The notes: generated by a model not told the origin, from the letters alone. A DNA stretch of 39,813 bases from Verrucomicrobiia bacterium (GCA_025451535.1 JANWKE010000039.1:1-39813); one strand, 5' to 3'. Shown: positions 16,305 to 24,570, numbered from the stretch's first letter. Made by a program: numbers and translations.

Positions 16305-16679
16305 TCACTCATGCACACACACCAGGTTGGCGAACCGCTGGGCGCGGGCGGCCACCGCCGGGCGCGGGTGATTGATTTCCGCCGGCGCGTTCCAGAGGAC
16401 GTAAAATTCAAAATCATTTGGCGCCCGGCCATGCGATTGCTCAAAGGCGGCAATGCGCGGGGTCATGATCTGCCGGGCGTTGGCCAGCGCGACGTGGGGG
16501 TCCTGCGGATTGCCGCTCGGCCATAGTTCGGGGCGGATTTGATAGCGCGAAACTTCGCCGGCCGGCCCGACGGTATCATCCTCGTCGCCGCTCTCCAGCA
16601 TCGCCAGCGCGGCCCAACGATCCATCGCCAGCGCGTTGGTGGACAGAATCAGGACGATGAACAGGATTTTCACTAACAT
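16305..16679 (-). CDS. Small secreted lysozyme-like protein (possible transglycosylase fold)
   Basis: 124 residues from the ATG at 16679, which begins a clear signal peptide (MLVKILFIVLILSTNALA); the frame is open further upstream but would bury it. The mature part starts MDRWAALAMLESGDED, then GPAGEVSRYQIRPELWP. An Ala-Met-Leu-Glu-Ser-Gly followed by a Gly-x-x-G-E-x-S-x-Y-Q-I pattern matches the entry to lysozyme-like transglycosylase domains, where the Glu (LESGD) is catalytic. The later FEFYVLWNAPAE segment fits as well. At 124 residues it is short for a full SLT domain, so activity is uncertain. It would act on peptidoglycan in the periplasm. It is isolated between repeats. Confidence 0.65.
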   Translation of the reverse strand: MLVKILFIVLILSTNALAMDRWAALAMLESGDEDDTVGPAGEVSRYQIRPELWPSGNPQDPHVALANARQIMTPRIAAFEQSHGRAPNDFEFYVLWNAPAEINHPRPAVAARAQRFANLVCVHE

Positions 16680-16794
16680 TCTCGGCTTCCTCGACCTCAA
16701 CTCGCCCTGCGTGCAGCAAGCCCGGTGCCGGTTCATTCCGATTCCGGAAAATTTCCACAATCGAACCCCGGCGGGACACGGATAAGACAGGGAC

Positions 16795-16915
16795 AGGCCG
16801 AAAAAAGGCGCAAAATCTTTTTCAGGAGAAAACGGAGGGAACGACTATTTAACCGCAAATTGCGCAAAGGCCGCAAAGAATCTGGCTTTAAATCGTAAAT
16901 CGTAAATCAGAACCG
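16795..16915 (+). repeat. Dispersed intergenic repeat, copy I (+ orientation)
   Basis: Core GGCGCAAAATCTTTTTCAGG, then aaaacggagggaacgactat, AACCGCAAATTGCGCAAAGG and a tandem AATCGTAAATCGTAAATC. It runs to within a few bases of the stop codon of the minus-strand membrane protein gene. Confidence 0.85.
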
Positions 16916-16918
16916 CCT

Positions 16919-17428
16919 TTAGCTTTCGCTTTCGCTTTCTGTCCTCTTTAACCGGTTTAGCAGATCAATGGCCTGTCGCGATGGCCCCAGGTCAGCTTCC
17001 TCTCCGACGGTACCCAGGTGTCGCTTTATCCAAAGAATCAGCAGCAGACCGACGATGGACGCAATCATCATAAGCAAGAGGGTATCAATAGCGAAATGAC
17101 AAAGGTAGGTCGCGGTCATACTGCTGGCCGAACCTTGTGAAACGTCATAGATGGCCTTCTGCTGAAGCAGGCCGGAGTCAGTGACCGACTTTATGCTCTG
17201 AATCTCTGCGTCGCGCGCATCGTTACTGTTGAAAAAGGCCACATCGGATGTGAGCACGGCGAAGGCAAGCAGAGCCACTACGCTCACCAGCAGCATCAAC
17301 CCCCAGACCACCGCCAGCAGATTGATTGAAAAGAAAACCATAAATGGGCCCGCAGACGCCCGGTGTTCAGAATCTGAACCCGGCTGACGGGCAAATGGCA
17401 AAAAACTGAGCAATTGATTCAGGCTCAT
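16919..17428 (-). CDS. Two-helix membrane protein of unknown function, 169 residues
   Basis: ATG at 17428. Two strong transmembrane segments: about 28-58 (FMVFFSINLLAVVWGLMLLV onward) and about 112-133 (AIDTLLLMMIASIVGLLLIL). Between them is a polar loop of about 50 residues with many Asp, Ser and Asn. The C-terminus is charged and ends in an ESESES tail. The topology (two helices, extracytoplasmic loop) resembles small sensor-like or accessory membrane proteins, but no family motif is visible. It has no operon partner; repeats lie on both sides. Confidence 0.6.
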   Translation of the reverse strand: MSLNQLLSFLPFARQPGSDSEHRASAGPFMVFFSINLLAVVWGLMLLVSVVALLAFAVLTSDVAFFNSNDARDAEIQSIKSVTDSGLLQQKAIYDVSQGSASSMTATYLCHFAIDTLLLMMIASIVGLLLILWIKRHLGTVGEEADLGPSRQAIDLLNRLKRTESESES

Positions 17429-17477
17429 GTTGACTAATGCAGCGGATTCCGTGCCGTTTTGGGCCTTGCTCTGAACC

Positions 17478-17700
17478 GCCGATTACGCAAATAAACGCTG
17501 ATTTAACAGCCGCCGGAAGGCGCAAAAACTTTTACAGGAGCAAACGGAGCAAAAAAAGCAGGAAACGACTCTTTAACCACAAAGAGCGCAAAGACCACAG
17601 AGACAAGAGAACTGGGTCACATTATTGATAAAAAACTTTGCGCTCTCTGCGTTCTCTGCGGTTGAATTAATCGTAAATCGTATATCGTAGTATCGTAAAT
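17478..17700 (+). repeat. Dispersed intergenic repeat, copy J (+ orientation), abutting topoisomerase IB
   Basis: Opener GCAAATAAACGCTGATTTAA, core GGCGCAAAAACTTTTACAGG, CACAAAGAGCGCAAAGACCA, GCGCTCTCTGCGTTCTCTGC, and finally three tandem variants of TCGTAAATCG, TATATCGTAG and TATCGTAAAT. The following coding frame of topoisomerase IB is open back to 17677, inside this repeat. Confidence 0.85.
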
Positions 17701-17751
17701 CCGAACGCCATAACCACGCCGTCCCCGGCCCGGTCCGCCCGGGTCGTCGGC

Positions 17752-18777
17752 TTGCGCTACGTCACCGACGAGCGGCCCGGCCTCCGCCGCGAACGCTGCG
17801 GTCAGGGCTTCCGCTATCGCTCCCCCGCCGGCCGGCTCCTGCACGACCGGCACACCCTCAAGCGCATCCGATCGCTCGCCATCCCGCCGGCGTGGACCGA
17901 CGTCTGGATTTGTGCGCTGGACCACGGGCATTTGCAGGCGACCGGGCGGGATGAACGCGGTCGCAAGCAACACCTCTATCACCCGCGCTGGCGCGAAGTC
18001 CGCGACCAGACCAAGTATGAGCGGGTGACGGATTTTGCCCGCGCGCTGCCGGGCATCCGGCGGCAACTCCAGCGCGACCTCGCCCGCGAAGGCCTCTGCC
18101 GGGAAAAAATCCTCGCCACCGTCGTGCGCCTGCTCGAAATCAGCCTCATCCGCGTCGGCAACGAGGAATACGCCCGCGACAACAAATCGTACGGCCTGAC
18201 CACGATGAAAAACCGCCACGCCACCGTGCGCGGCGCCAGGATTAAATTTCAATTCCGCGGCAAAAGCGGCAAGGACCACGTCGTGGAAGTCGAAGACCGT
18301 CGCGTCGCGCGGATCGTCCGGGCGTGCCAGGACCTTCCCGGCCAGGAACTGTTTCAATACGTGGACGAAGCGGGCGGGAAACACGACGTCGGCTCCGGGG
18401 ACGTGAATGATTATTTGCGCGAGGTGACCGGAAGCGATTTTACCGCCAAAGATTTCCGGACCTGGGCCGGGACGCTATCGGCCGCGGCCGAATTGCGGCG
18501 ACTGGGCCCGGTTGAAAATGAGACGGAAGCCCGCAAAAACGTGGTGGCGGCCATCAAAACCACCGCGCAAAGCCTCGGCAACACACCCGCCGTCTGTCGC
18601 CGCTCCTATGTCCACCCCGCGGTCATCGAAGCCTATCTCGACGGCACGCTGATTCCGAAGCTGGACGAATGGAAGGGGAAGGCGAGGGCGACCACGACGT
18701 GGCGGCTCCGGCCCACCGAAGCCGCGGTGTTAAGATTTTTGAAACGCACCGGCCACAGCCGGCGGAAACGCCAGTGA
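17752..18777 (+). CDS. DNA topoisomerase IB (poxvirus-type)
   Basis: The family is clear: LRYVTDERPGLRRERCGQGF, then TLKRIRSLAIPPAWTDVWIC, EEYARDNKSYGLTTMKNRH, DFRTWAGTLSAAAEL and the catalytic CRRSYVHP with Tyr286. It relaxes supercoils by nicking one strand through a 3'-phosphotyrosine. All catalytic regions look intact, and length (341 residues as given) fits the family. The start is the problem: the frame is open back to 17677 but contains no ATG, GTG or TTG before the TTG at 17752, which falls inside the conserved region. Upstream codons read PNAITTPSPARSARVVG, plausible N-terminal sequence. Either an ATA at 17710 is used, or a repeat has replaced the original 5' end. Confidence 0.9.
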   Translation: MRYVTDERPGLRRERCGQGFRYRSPAGRLLHDRHTLKRIRSLAIPPAWTDVWICALDHGHLQATGRDERGRKQHLYHPRWREVRDQTKYERVTDFARALPGIRRQLQRDLAREGLCREKILATVVRLLEISLIRVGNEEYARDNKSYGLTTMKNRHATVRGARIKFQFRGKSGKDHVVEVEDRRVARIVRACQDLPGQELFQYVDEAGGKHDVGSGDVNDYLREVTGSDFTAKDFRTWAGTLSAAAELRRLGPVENETEARKNVVAAIKTTAQSLGNTPAVCRRSYVHPAVIEAYLDGTLIPKLDEWKGKARATTTWRLRPTEAAVLRFLKRTGHSRRKRQ

Positions 18778-18782
18778 AGTCC

Positions 18783-18900
18783 CGATTAATCGGAATCCGC
18801 AATCTGCAATTTGTAAATCGTAAATCGTAAATCATAAATGAAGACGGCCTTCCATTGGGAGTTGAACGTTGAATGCTGAATGCTGAATGTTGAATGTTCC
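18783..18900 (+). repeat. Dispersed intergenic repeat, copy K (+ orientation)
   Basis: Tandem AATCGTAAATCGTAAATC, then ATAAATGAAGACGGCCTTCC as in copy D, then TTGAACGTTGAATGCTGAAT with further TGAATG(C/T) units. The core module is absent. It is the last plus-oriented copy before the orientation change. Confidence 0.75.
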
Positions 18901-18934
18901 CTCTCAGACTGCAACTGACGCCGAAGCACGCGGG

Positions 18935-19528
18935 TTAATTCTGCCCGGGCTCTGCCGGCGACAACGCCATCCGGATGGTTTGTTCCCACTCGGATTTGCT
19001 GCGAGGGCCGATGAAGGTCTCCAAAATCCTGCCGTCGCGTCCGATGAGAAACGCCGTCGGAACCGCCTGGAGCCCGCCATACCGGGCGGCGACCTGCGTG
19101 TCTCCGAGCACCAGTGGATAATTGACGCTGAGTTTTTGCGCGAGTGGTTTCACGACCGCCGCGCCGTCATCGTCCAAAGCGATGCCCAGCATGGTAAAAC
19201 CCCTGCCCGCGTATTGCTTCTGTAATTGGACAAAATTGGGGATTTCCTCCTGGCAGGGCGCGCACCAGGTCGCCCAAAAATCCAGCAGGACAATTTTGCC
19301 TTTAAAATCCGACAGCCGCACCATCCTGCCCGCCAGGTTCGTCAGGGCAAAATCCGGCGCCGCTTCGCTCAACGAACCCGCCGGATCTTTCCCGGTAATT
19401 TCAGCGCCGCACGCCGGGGAACCAGCCGTCAACCACGCGATCCCGATTGCAGCCACGCACAACACCGCGCGTTTCGTTGCGTTCGCGGAAGTCACGCGCC
19501 GCACTGCGGTGTTCGCCCCACGCCTCAC
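18935..19528 (-). CDS. TlpA/ResA-like exported thioredoxin
   Basis: 197 residues starting at a GTG at 19528 that overlaps the stop of the upstream rhodanese gene (GTGA). A signal peptide or anchor spans 19-42 (KRAVLCVAAIGIAWLTAGSP). The thioredoxin domain has the entry APDFALTNLAGRMVRLSDF, the redox motif WCAPC at 88-92 and the cis-Pro region LQAVPTAFLIGRDGRI. Such proteins reduce disulfides in the periplasm, for example in cytochrome maturation or thiol repair. Its coupling to a rhodanese suggests work on sulfane sulfur or persulfides here, which is inference. Confidence 0.92.
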   Translation of the reverse strand: MRRGANTAVRRVTSANATKRAVLCVAAIGIAWLTAGSPACGAEITGKDPAGSLSEAAPDFALTNLAGRMVRLSDFKGKIVLLDFWATWCAPCQEEIPNFVQLQKQYAGRGFTMLGIALDDDGAAVVKPLAQKLSVNYPLVLGDTQVAARYGGLQAVPTAFLIGRDGRILETFIGPRSKSEWEQTIRMALSPAEPGQN

Positions 19529-20067
19529 GGTTTCTCAGGCCCTTTCTCAATCGGGTACCCCTTGGCAATCCAGTCTACCCGAAAATTCGTTGGGATGGAC
19601 AACACGTTGACGCTGGTGAATCCCAGGTCTTGCAGGGTGCTGAACGCCGGGCGGACGTTGGGACAACGCTGCCAGGGACAGCATCCGCAGTACACAACGA
19701 TTTGCGCATCCCGAGGCAGGCCCTGCACGGCACGCTTCAGGGCCTGAATGCCTTCAGGTCTTGCTCCCGGCCCTGCGAATTTTGCCCCGACGATGTGACC
19801 GCCCTGGTAAAGGACAGAAAATCCCACGCAAAGCACCAACGGCTTCTCGCCCTTGGCCGCCGACAGGGATTTAACGAGTTGTTCGGGCTCGATCACCTGA
19901 TTGTCCTGCCACGGGGCGGAAGGCTGTGGGCGGACCTGGTTGGTTTGGTCGGACGGCCCGCTCCAGCCAAACGGCGCGCTTCCGCCTGAAATCAATGCGG
20001 TGGTCATGATGATCATCCACAGCCGACGGGCTGAAGACCTGGTTAACACGGGAAGTTTTGATCTCAT
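19525..20067 (-). CDS. Exported rhodanese-like sulfurtransferase with GCCPW loop
   Basis: 180 residues from an ATG at 20067; the hydrophobic stretch at 15-32 (RRLWMIIMTTALISGGSA) directs export. The rhodanese fold occupies about 55-175. Its active loop is VVYCGCCPWQRCPNVRPAF: four cysteines (C127, C129, C130, C135) and Arg139, a known variant loop. Rhodaneses carry sulfur as a cysteine persulfide. The mature N-terminus is Pro/Gln-rich. It is the first gene of a two-gene operon with the thioredoxin, overlapping it by 4 bp, so a persulfide formed here could be reduced by its neighbour. Confidence 0.88.
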   Translation of the reverse strand: MRSKLPVLTRSSARRLWMIIMTTALISGGSAPFGWSGPSDQTNQVRPQPSAPWQDNQVIEPEQLVKSLSAAKGEKPLVLCVGFSVLYQGGHIVGAKFAGPGARPEGIQALKRAVQGLPRDAQIVVYCGCCPWQRCPNVRPAFSTLQDLGFTSVNVLSIPTNFRVDWIAKGYPIEKGPEKP

Positions 20068-20310
20068 TCTGTTGGTACCTTTGACAGGTGTTTGGGTGAT
20101 CTACTCAACAACGGAAGCGCGTGGCCGCCCTGCCAACGTCAGCCCACCGGGCGCAGGATGCTCCACCCGGCCAACCCGGTCAACGCTCCGTTCCCGCCCG
20201 CCCTTCCTTGCCGCGTCGAAGTTTGTAACGAAGACGGGTACCCCTGTCCTCCATAGCCTCGGTGAAGGAGGATCCGTCCTCTGGCTTCCGACCTCCGGCT
20301 TCCGTCTGGT
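20068..20310. other. Intergenic region with a second palindromic micro-element
   Basis: No gene is seen. At 20247-20272, TCCTCC and GGAGGA pair across a 14-base loop (within CTGTCCTCCATAGCCTCGG onward). This resembles but is not the same as the micro-element at 14609. A pyrimidine-rich string follows to 20310, where the IS remnant begins. Confidence 0.5.
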
Positions 20311-20708
20311 GCAGGTTCAAAACATAGGTAGCAGCTTAGGTGCAGAACATAGGTAACACTTAAGCTGAGGGGCTTGAGTGGATAAACTCAAGCATGCCCT
20401 GGAGAAAAAGTGAACCTATGGAACAACGAATGGAGTTTGGATTGAAGGCGTTGCAGACGGACAACTTTCGTGCGTTGTGTCAGGAATATGGGATCAGCAC
20501 CAAGACTGGCTACAAGTGGCGGGAGCGGCTGCTGCGATATGGTTTGGCCGGGATGGCGGAGCAATCGCGGCGGCCACTGAGTCATGCCGATGAGCTGGCT
20601 GAAGGGGTGGTCTGCGAGATGGTGCGCCTCAAGCAGGCGCACCGGCATTGGGGACCGCGCAAGATTCGGGCGCTGTATTTGCGTAAGCATGGAACGGCAG
20701 CATCGGAG
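20311..20708 (+). mobile_element. Truncated IS481-type insertion sequence (5' end only)
   Basis: The left end carries two copies of AACATAGGTA(G/A)CA, at 20321-20333 and 20346-20358, a spacing seen at IS481-type termini. The transposase start follows. Recognisable transposase text stops near 20708, after KHGTAASE, and no matching right end is found downstream. It is a dead fragment marking a rearranged stretch. Confidence 0.7.
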
Positions 20709-20792
20709 AACGCAACGAACAACTGGTTGAGGTCGTGCTCGCGGATGACCTTGGCAAGCCCTTCGACACCTACAGCGAGGCGGAGGCGATAG
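20394..20792 (+). pseudogene. IS481-family transposase fragment
   Basis: ATG at 20394. The N-terminal helix-turn-helix region is typical (MPWRKSEPMEQRMEFGLKAL, then LCQEYGISTKTGYKWRERLL), followed by the linker QSRRPLSHADEL and HRHWGPRKIRALYLRKHG. After about residue 105 the sequence switches to unrelated text (NATNNWLRSCSRM...) and stops at 20792. The DDE catalytic core is wholly missing. Full-length members are roughly 300-400 residues, so it cannot transpose. Confidence 0.85.
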
Positions 20793-21198
20793 CTGGCGCT
20801 GAGAAATTTTACGGAACTCCGCTGCTGACAAAAATTTGCTCCTTTCTGAACAGCCGGAAAGGTGAATGTGACACGTGACCAGCCTTCGCCCAAGGGCTAC
20901 GGCTCGGCAAGCAGAGCACGGTGGCAGCATTTCGAAAAAAGCCTTTTGCAGAGTTGCGACGCTTTATTTCAATTTGCAGGAACGCGAAACAAACTTGCAA
21001 CGCCTTTCGGCAACGGTGCTTGCACAAATATTGAATTGTGTTTTCCATCGCTGTTCGCCTTGGTACCTCGATTGCGAATTCAAAAATCGCTCTTACCCCA
21101 TTGACAAAAATATCATTCCAAATATATCTAGCGCACAGAAATGAACCATTGATCGAAACGTTGCAACGTATTCATTGAACGTTCCCAGAAGGACTACT
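20709..21198. other. Rearranged intergenic stretch with a possible gene remnant
   Basis: Directly after the transposase breakpoint a different plus frame is open from 20687 to its TGA at 20876-20878. It reads GERNEQLVEVVLADDLGKPF, then DTYSEAEAIAGAEKFYG, and looks like real but start-less protein text of unknown family. It contains GAGAAATTTTACGGAA at 20801-20816, which recurs at 26758-26773. From 20880 to 21198 no gene is evident. Confidence 0.45.
21187..21193 (+). promoter_or_regulatory. Ribosome-binding site deciding the start at 21199
   Basis: AGAAGGA lies five bases before the ATG at 21199. It favours that start over the upstream in-frame TTG at 21175. A good Shine-Dalgarno is unusual in this window. 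Confidence 0.7.
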
Positions 21199-23589
21199 AT
21201 GAGCTACCAAACAAGGCTTTTGCTCGCGTTTGGGTTGGGATTCGCAGCCCTCTGTGCTCAGGCAGCCGAGGTGAATATCCCTCGCCCACCTGACGTTAAG
21301 GTCGCGCGCTTCCTGCCCAATTCCCAGATCGAACTCGTGGCCGGCGGAAACAAGGCCACTCTGCAAGTGGGTGAGCATCTGGGTCCCTGGACCTTTGTCG
21401 GGTTGGTCCCCGGAAAATCCGCCGATTCCCCCAGGTATGCGGTCGTGGAAGATTTCGCGCACCAGGACGGACACCTTCTCTTTGTTGATACTCGCGCGGT
21501 GCAGATCGACCTTCCGAAATCACTCGAGCCCACGTCCACTGATCCAGGAAGTCTTTACCTGGGGCACACTCTGGATGAGATTATGAACAGCGCGCCAGAC
21601 CTCCTGGGCAATCAGATTCTCTCCGAACGAGGGGATCCCGATTACCAGGAGATCGCCCGCGTTTTTCCGCCGATCCGCAAAATCAAGAATCCATATAGCT
21701 TTGTCGGAACACCTGACGTCATCGATAAGGTGGGGTTCCTCTATGGAGGGCGGACTCCGGATTTTGATCCGGCTGTCTACTATCCGCCCATCAACCAGAT
21801 TCGCGACCAGGGCCAGGTATGGGATGGGCTGGTCGGTGGCTTTTTGCCCGTGCTTCGCTTCGTTTATCCCGAAAGTCCGGGAAATTGGACGGAGATGATC
21901 GCCTTTGCGCCGCTGCGCATCTCCAATGGAAATAACCGGATCCAGCCGGTGTGGTATCGCGTCAGTCGGATTGAAAATGGTACCTTGAAGTGGACCCGTT
22001 GCATCGATTCTTATCATCCTTTTCCTCCCCGCCTGGATTACGATCCGAATCTTTTCTATACGGACCTTGCGGATCTAAAGAATGGCTGGGACCGCATATT
22101 GAAGCAGAGCATGAAAATTGATCTTCCGGATGAGCGCGTTGCCAACATGGCCCGCTTCAGCCTGGTCCGCGCGATTATGACCCGTGTCGGCGACTTCCCG
22201 AAATATGGCGCCTTCGACAAGGATTACGCGGGGAGCGAGCACGATGGGTTTCCGGATACCTTTACGGTGGAAACCGCGGCCATGCTCGATTGGGGTCTGG
22301 TGGACAGGGCAGGACGCTATATTGACAACTATTTCGGGGAGTTTGTCCGGGATGACGGGTCAATTCTGTATCGCGGCCCGGAAACCGGGCAGTATGGGCG
22401 CATGCTCACGGTGGTGGCCCAGTACGCGAACCTTGGCGGTGACCCGGCAGTTTTACTCAAGCGACGCAGCCGCATCGATGGAGTCACCAAACTTCTGCTG
22501 GCACTCCGCAGCAAAGCTTTGACGTTGCCGGCCAGCGACCCCGCCTATGGCATGATTGCCGGCTGGAGTGAAGCGGACGCTTGCCTCGATCCCGCCCCAT
22601 CCCGCTACATGCAACCCTACTTCTCCAACAGCACGGAAGCGGCGCGCGGTTTCCGGGATTTGGGGATGGTTTGGGAAGCGCTCGGCCGGAAAAATGGCGA
22701 TGCGGAACTCACTGCCTGGGGGCAACGTTTGGTTCGGGAGGCCGCGGCGCTCCGGAAGGATATCGACACGGCCATTTCCCGGTCGCTCCTCACAATCGAC
22801 GGCGAAACCATCCTGCCCTGCATCGCCGGGGTGAAGGAACCTTTTCACGTGGTGGTTCCCCGGGACCCGACTGACCCGCAGTATCGTTCTTACCGCGCCT
22901 ACATGGAAATGATGTACTCCGGCAGCCTGACCAGGGAACAGGTCCGAATGATCGTCGCGTACCGTTCAAACCATCATGACGTCATCCTCGGAGTACCGAC
23001 AGCCTACGGTTATAAAACCGGCGAACTGGCCGGATTCTTGACCTACGGTTTTGGCTACGGACTGATTCAGATGGATATGATCCGCGAAGCATTACTGACG
23101 ATGTATAGCGATATGGCACACCAGTACACGCGGGGCACCTGGACCGCTCCCGAGACCCGCAATGTCTTGATCGACAAGCTGGCCGAACCCTACTGCACTC
23201 CCTCCCAGTTGGTGGTGGCACTCATGACCCGCTGGCTCCTGGTGTTCGAAGATCCCGAGTCGAATACACTCTGGCTGTGCAAAGCGGTGCCCAGAACCTG
23301 GTTGGAAGACGGCAAGACTACGGCGGTGTCTGGCGCAGCAACGAAATGGGGCCGGGTGGGATTCTCGGTGGTTTCGCACATTAAAGCAGGCACCATTGCC
23401 GTACAGATTGATTTTCCAATCTCCGGTTTGCAGGCCGCCACCATTTTCCGTCTTCGCGCACCCGGGGAAATGAAGCTAAAATCGGTACTACTGAACGGCA
23501 AGGCCTGGATGCAATTTGACCCGGAAACCGAAACAATTAAAATCCCTGCGCGAACGGCCGGAACGGCAACGTTGGTGGCACGTTACTGA
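21199..23589 (+). CDS. Large secreted protein with six-hairpin glycosidase-like domain
   Basis: 796 residues from the ATG at 21199, which has a good ribosome-binding site. Residues 1-23 are a signal peptide (MSYQTRLLLAFGLGFAALCA). About 25-120 is beta-rich. Residues 270-690 are helical with repeated aromatic and acidic motifs (HDGFPDTFTVETAAMLDWGL, RYIDNYFGEFVRDDGSILYR, GMVWEALGRKNGDAELTAWG) that suggest an (alpha/alpha)n toroid. The last 90 residues look like the small beta domain that closes many such enzymes (VGFSVVSHIKAGTIAVQIDF). I infer a polysaccharide-active enzyme, but no family catalytic motif is certain. It stands between the IS fragment and the VOC/sigma block. Confidence 0.75.
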   Translation: MSYQTRLLLAFGLGFAALCAQAAEVNIPRPPDVKVARFLPNSQIELVAGGNKATLQVGEHLGPWTFVGLVPGKSADSPRYAVVEDFAHQDGHLLFVDTRAVQIDLPKSLEPTSTDPGSLYLGHTLDEIMNSAPDLLGNQILSERGDPDYQEIARVFPPIRKIKNPYSFVGTPDVIDKVGFLYGGRTPDFDPAVYYPPINQIRDQGQVWDGLVGGFLPVLRFVYPESPGNWTEMIAFAPLRISNGNNRIQPVWYRVSRIENGTLKWTRCIDSYHPFPPRLDYDPNLFYTDLADLKNGWDRILKQSMKIDLPDERVANMARFSLVRAIMTRVGDFPKYGAFDKDYAGSEHDGFPDTFTVETAAMLDWGLVDRAGRYIDNYFGEFVRDDGSILYRGPETGQYGRMLTVVAQYANLGGDPAVLLKRRSRIDGVTKLLLALRSKALTLPASDPAYGMIAGWSEADACLDPAPSRYMQPYFSNSTEAARGFRDLGMVWEALGRKNGDAELTAWGQRLVREAAALRKDIDTAISRSLLTIDGETILPCIAGVKEPFHVVVPRDPTDPQYRSYRAYMEMMYSGSLTREQVRMIVAYRSNHHDVILGVPTAYGYKTGELAGFLTYGFGYGLIQMDMIREALLTMYSDMAHQYTRGTWTAPETRNVLIDKLAEPYCTPSQLVVALMTRWLLVFEDPESNTLWLCKAVPRTWLEDGKTTAVSGAATKWGRVGFSVVSHIKAGTIAVQIDFPISGLQAATIFRLRAPGEMKLKSVLLNGKAWMQFDPETETIKIPARTAGTATLVARY

Positions 23590-23943
23590 TTGGTCTTAAG
23601 CGGCGCTCTATCGGCGTTGCAGGTGTGAACCCATTCTTCCTGGAAAGCGTGAGTAAGCAAACACTCTCCAAACTTTCAGTTAAGGAATGCTTGAGACCAG
23701 TTGACGAGAAGCTTTAAACGTCCATCCTGGCCGGGCACCTTTGTCGCGGCAAGGACCCGACCGCCTAATTCGTTGATTCTGTAGATGGTTAGCAAGGCAT
23801 CCCAGCCGGCAGTGAGGACCTGGCGAGGTTTGTATTTCCGGAGAAGTTTTTTAGGCATACATGCGCAATAAGCACAATTTGTGCCGACGGAAGCCGAATC
23901 CGCTGACTTCGATCATCGCAGGAAATCCGCACGTCGCTCTTAT

Positions 23944-23966
23944 GGAAACGGGCCGGTTCCGGGTAT
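23944..23966 (+). repeat. Left copy of a 23-bp direct repeat flanking the VOC/sigma/acetyltransferase block
   Basis: Begins GGAAACGGGCCGGTTCC and ends GGGTAT; it matches 26626-26648 at 21 of 23 positions in the same orientation. The copies bracket five genes and 2.7 kb. Confidence 0.6.
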
Positions 23967-24157
23967 GCCAGCCTGTCCGTCGTCGCTGGCCAAAGCAATT
24001 CAAGCTGATGACAGCAAGCACTTCATCGTTACGATGCTGGTTTGCGTGACACGAAATATTTTTCGCAATCCTGTAATATTTTCATGTCTCATCCGTCTGA
24101 ACTGATGGGCTGGTTGCAGTAATGCAAATGTCATCAGCCAGACGGGCAGCCATTGTG

Positions 24158-24164
24158 AAAGGAG
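24158..24164 (+). promoter_or_regulatory. Strong ribosome-binding site of the first VOC gene
   Basis: AAAGGAG seven bases before the ATG at 24172. The leader text (GAAAGGAGAAC) is nearly the same as that before the second VOC gene at 26166. It stands out because most genes here have no such site. Confidence 0.75.
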
Positions 24165-24171
24165 AACAATT

Positions 24172-24570
24172 ATGATTCTCAACCATGTTGATCTTCAGGT
24201 ATCCAACGTCAACGCGGCTCGTGCATTCTTCGAGGTTTACTTTGGATTTCGCTGCATGTATCAGCGGGGTGAACAAATCGCCATCCTTGAAGACGAAGGC
24301 GGCTTCTGCTTCGGGGTAAGCAATCTTCGCAATGGGCCTCCGCCGATTTACCCGCCCGATTTCCATGTCGGGTTTGTGCTGAAAGACACCCGACAGGTAC
24401 GCGAAATTTATTCCCGCATCAGAGAGGCCGGCGTGGACATCAAGTTCGACCTGCAAGAAGCGGGTCCCAATCTTGCGTTCCAATGTCTTGGACCAGACGC
24501 CATCCCCGTGGAAGTGCGAGCCCCATTAAAATCGGTGCCGCAGCGCGACGCAACGCCGGCTGCGCCTTGA
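24172..24570 (+). CDS. VOC-superfamily (glyoxalase/bleomycin-resistance fold) protein
   Basis: 132 residues. Opens with the first beta-alpha-beta module MILNHVDLQVSNVNAARAFF, where His5 is the usual first metal ligand. The second module starts FHVGFVLKDTRQVREIYSRI (His ligand), and VEVRAP near the end offers a Glu. The layout suits a metal-dependent VOC enzyme or a ligand-binding resistance protein; the substrate is unknown. It is first in a compact plus-strand block with an ECF sigma factor, a membrane protein, an AAC(6')-like acetyltransferase and a second VOC gene. Confidence 0.85.
   Translation: MILNHVDLQVSNVNAARAFFEVYFGFRCMYQRGEQIAILEDEGGFCFGVSNLRNGPPPIYPPDFHVGFVLKDTRQVREIYSRIREAGVDIKFDLQEAGPNLAFQCLGPDAIPVEVRAPLKSVPQRDATPAAP

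Larger units (their letters stand above)
23590..24171. other. 582-bp intergenic region with one arm of a direct repeat
   Basis: No gene I would defend. A minus-strand 60-codon frame at 23676-23858 is possible but unsupported. At 23944-23966 lies a 23-bp sequence starting GGAAACGGGCCGGTTCC that recurs with two mismatches at 26626-26648, past the end of the following five-gene block. The last 100 bp are the upstream region of the VOC gene. Confidence 0.5.

Noticed and set aside
8462-18900. CRISPR array, because repeats recur at intervals
   Set aside because: Copies are irregularly spaced, diverged, separated by genes and composed of modules; there are no uniform spacers and no cas genes.
23676-23858. 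60-codon minus-strand frame starting MPKKLLRKYKPRQVLTAGWD
   Set aside because: No ribosome-binding site, no recognised family, and no sign of conservation; it may be a remnant but cannot be supported as a gene.
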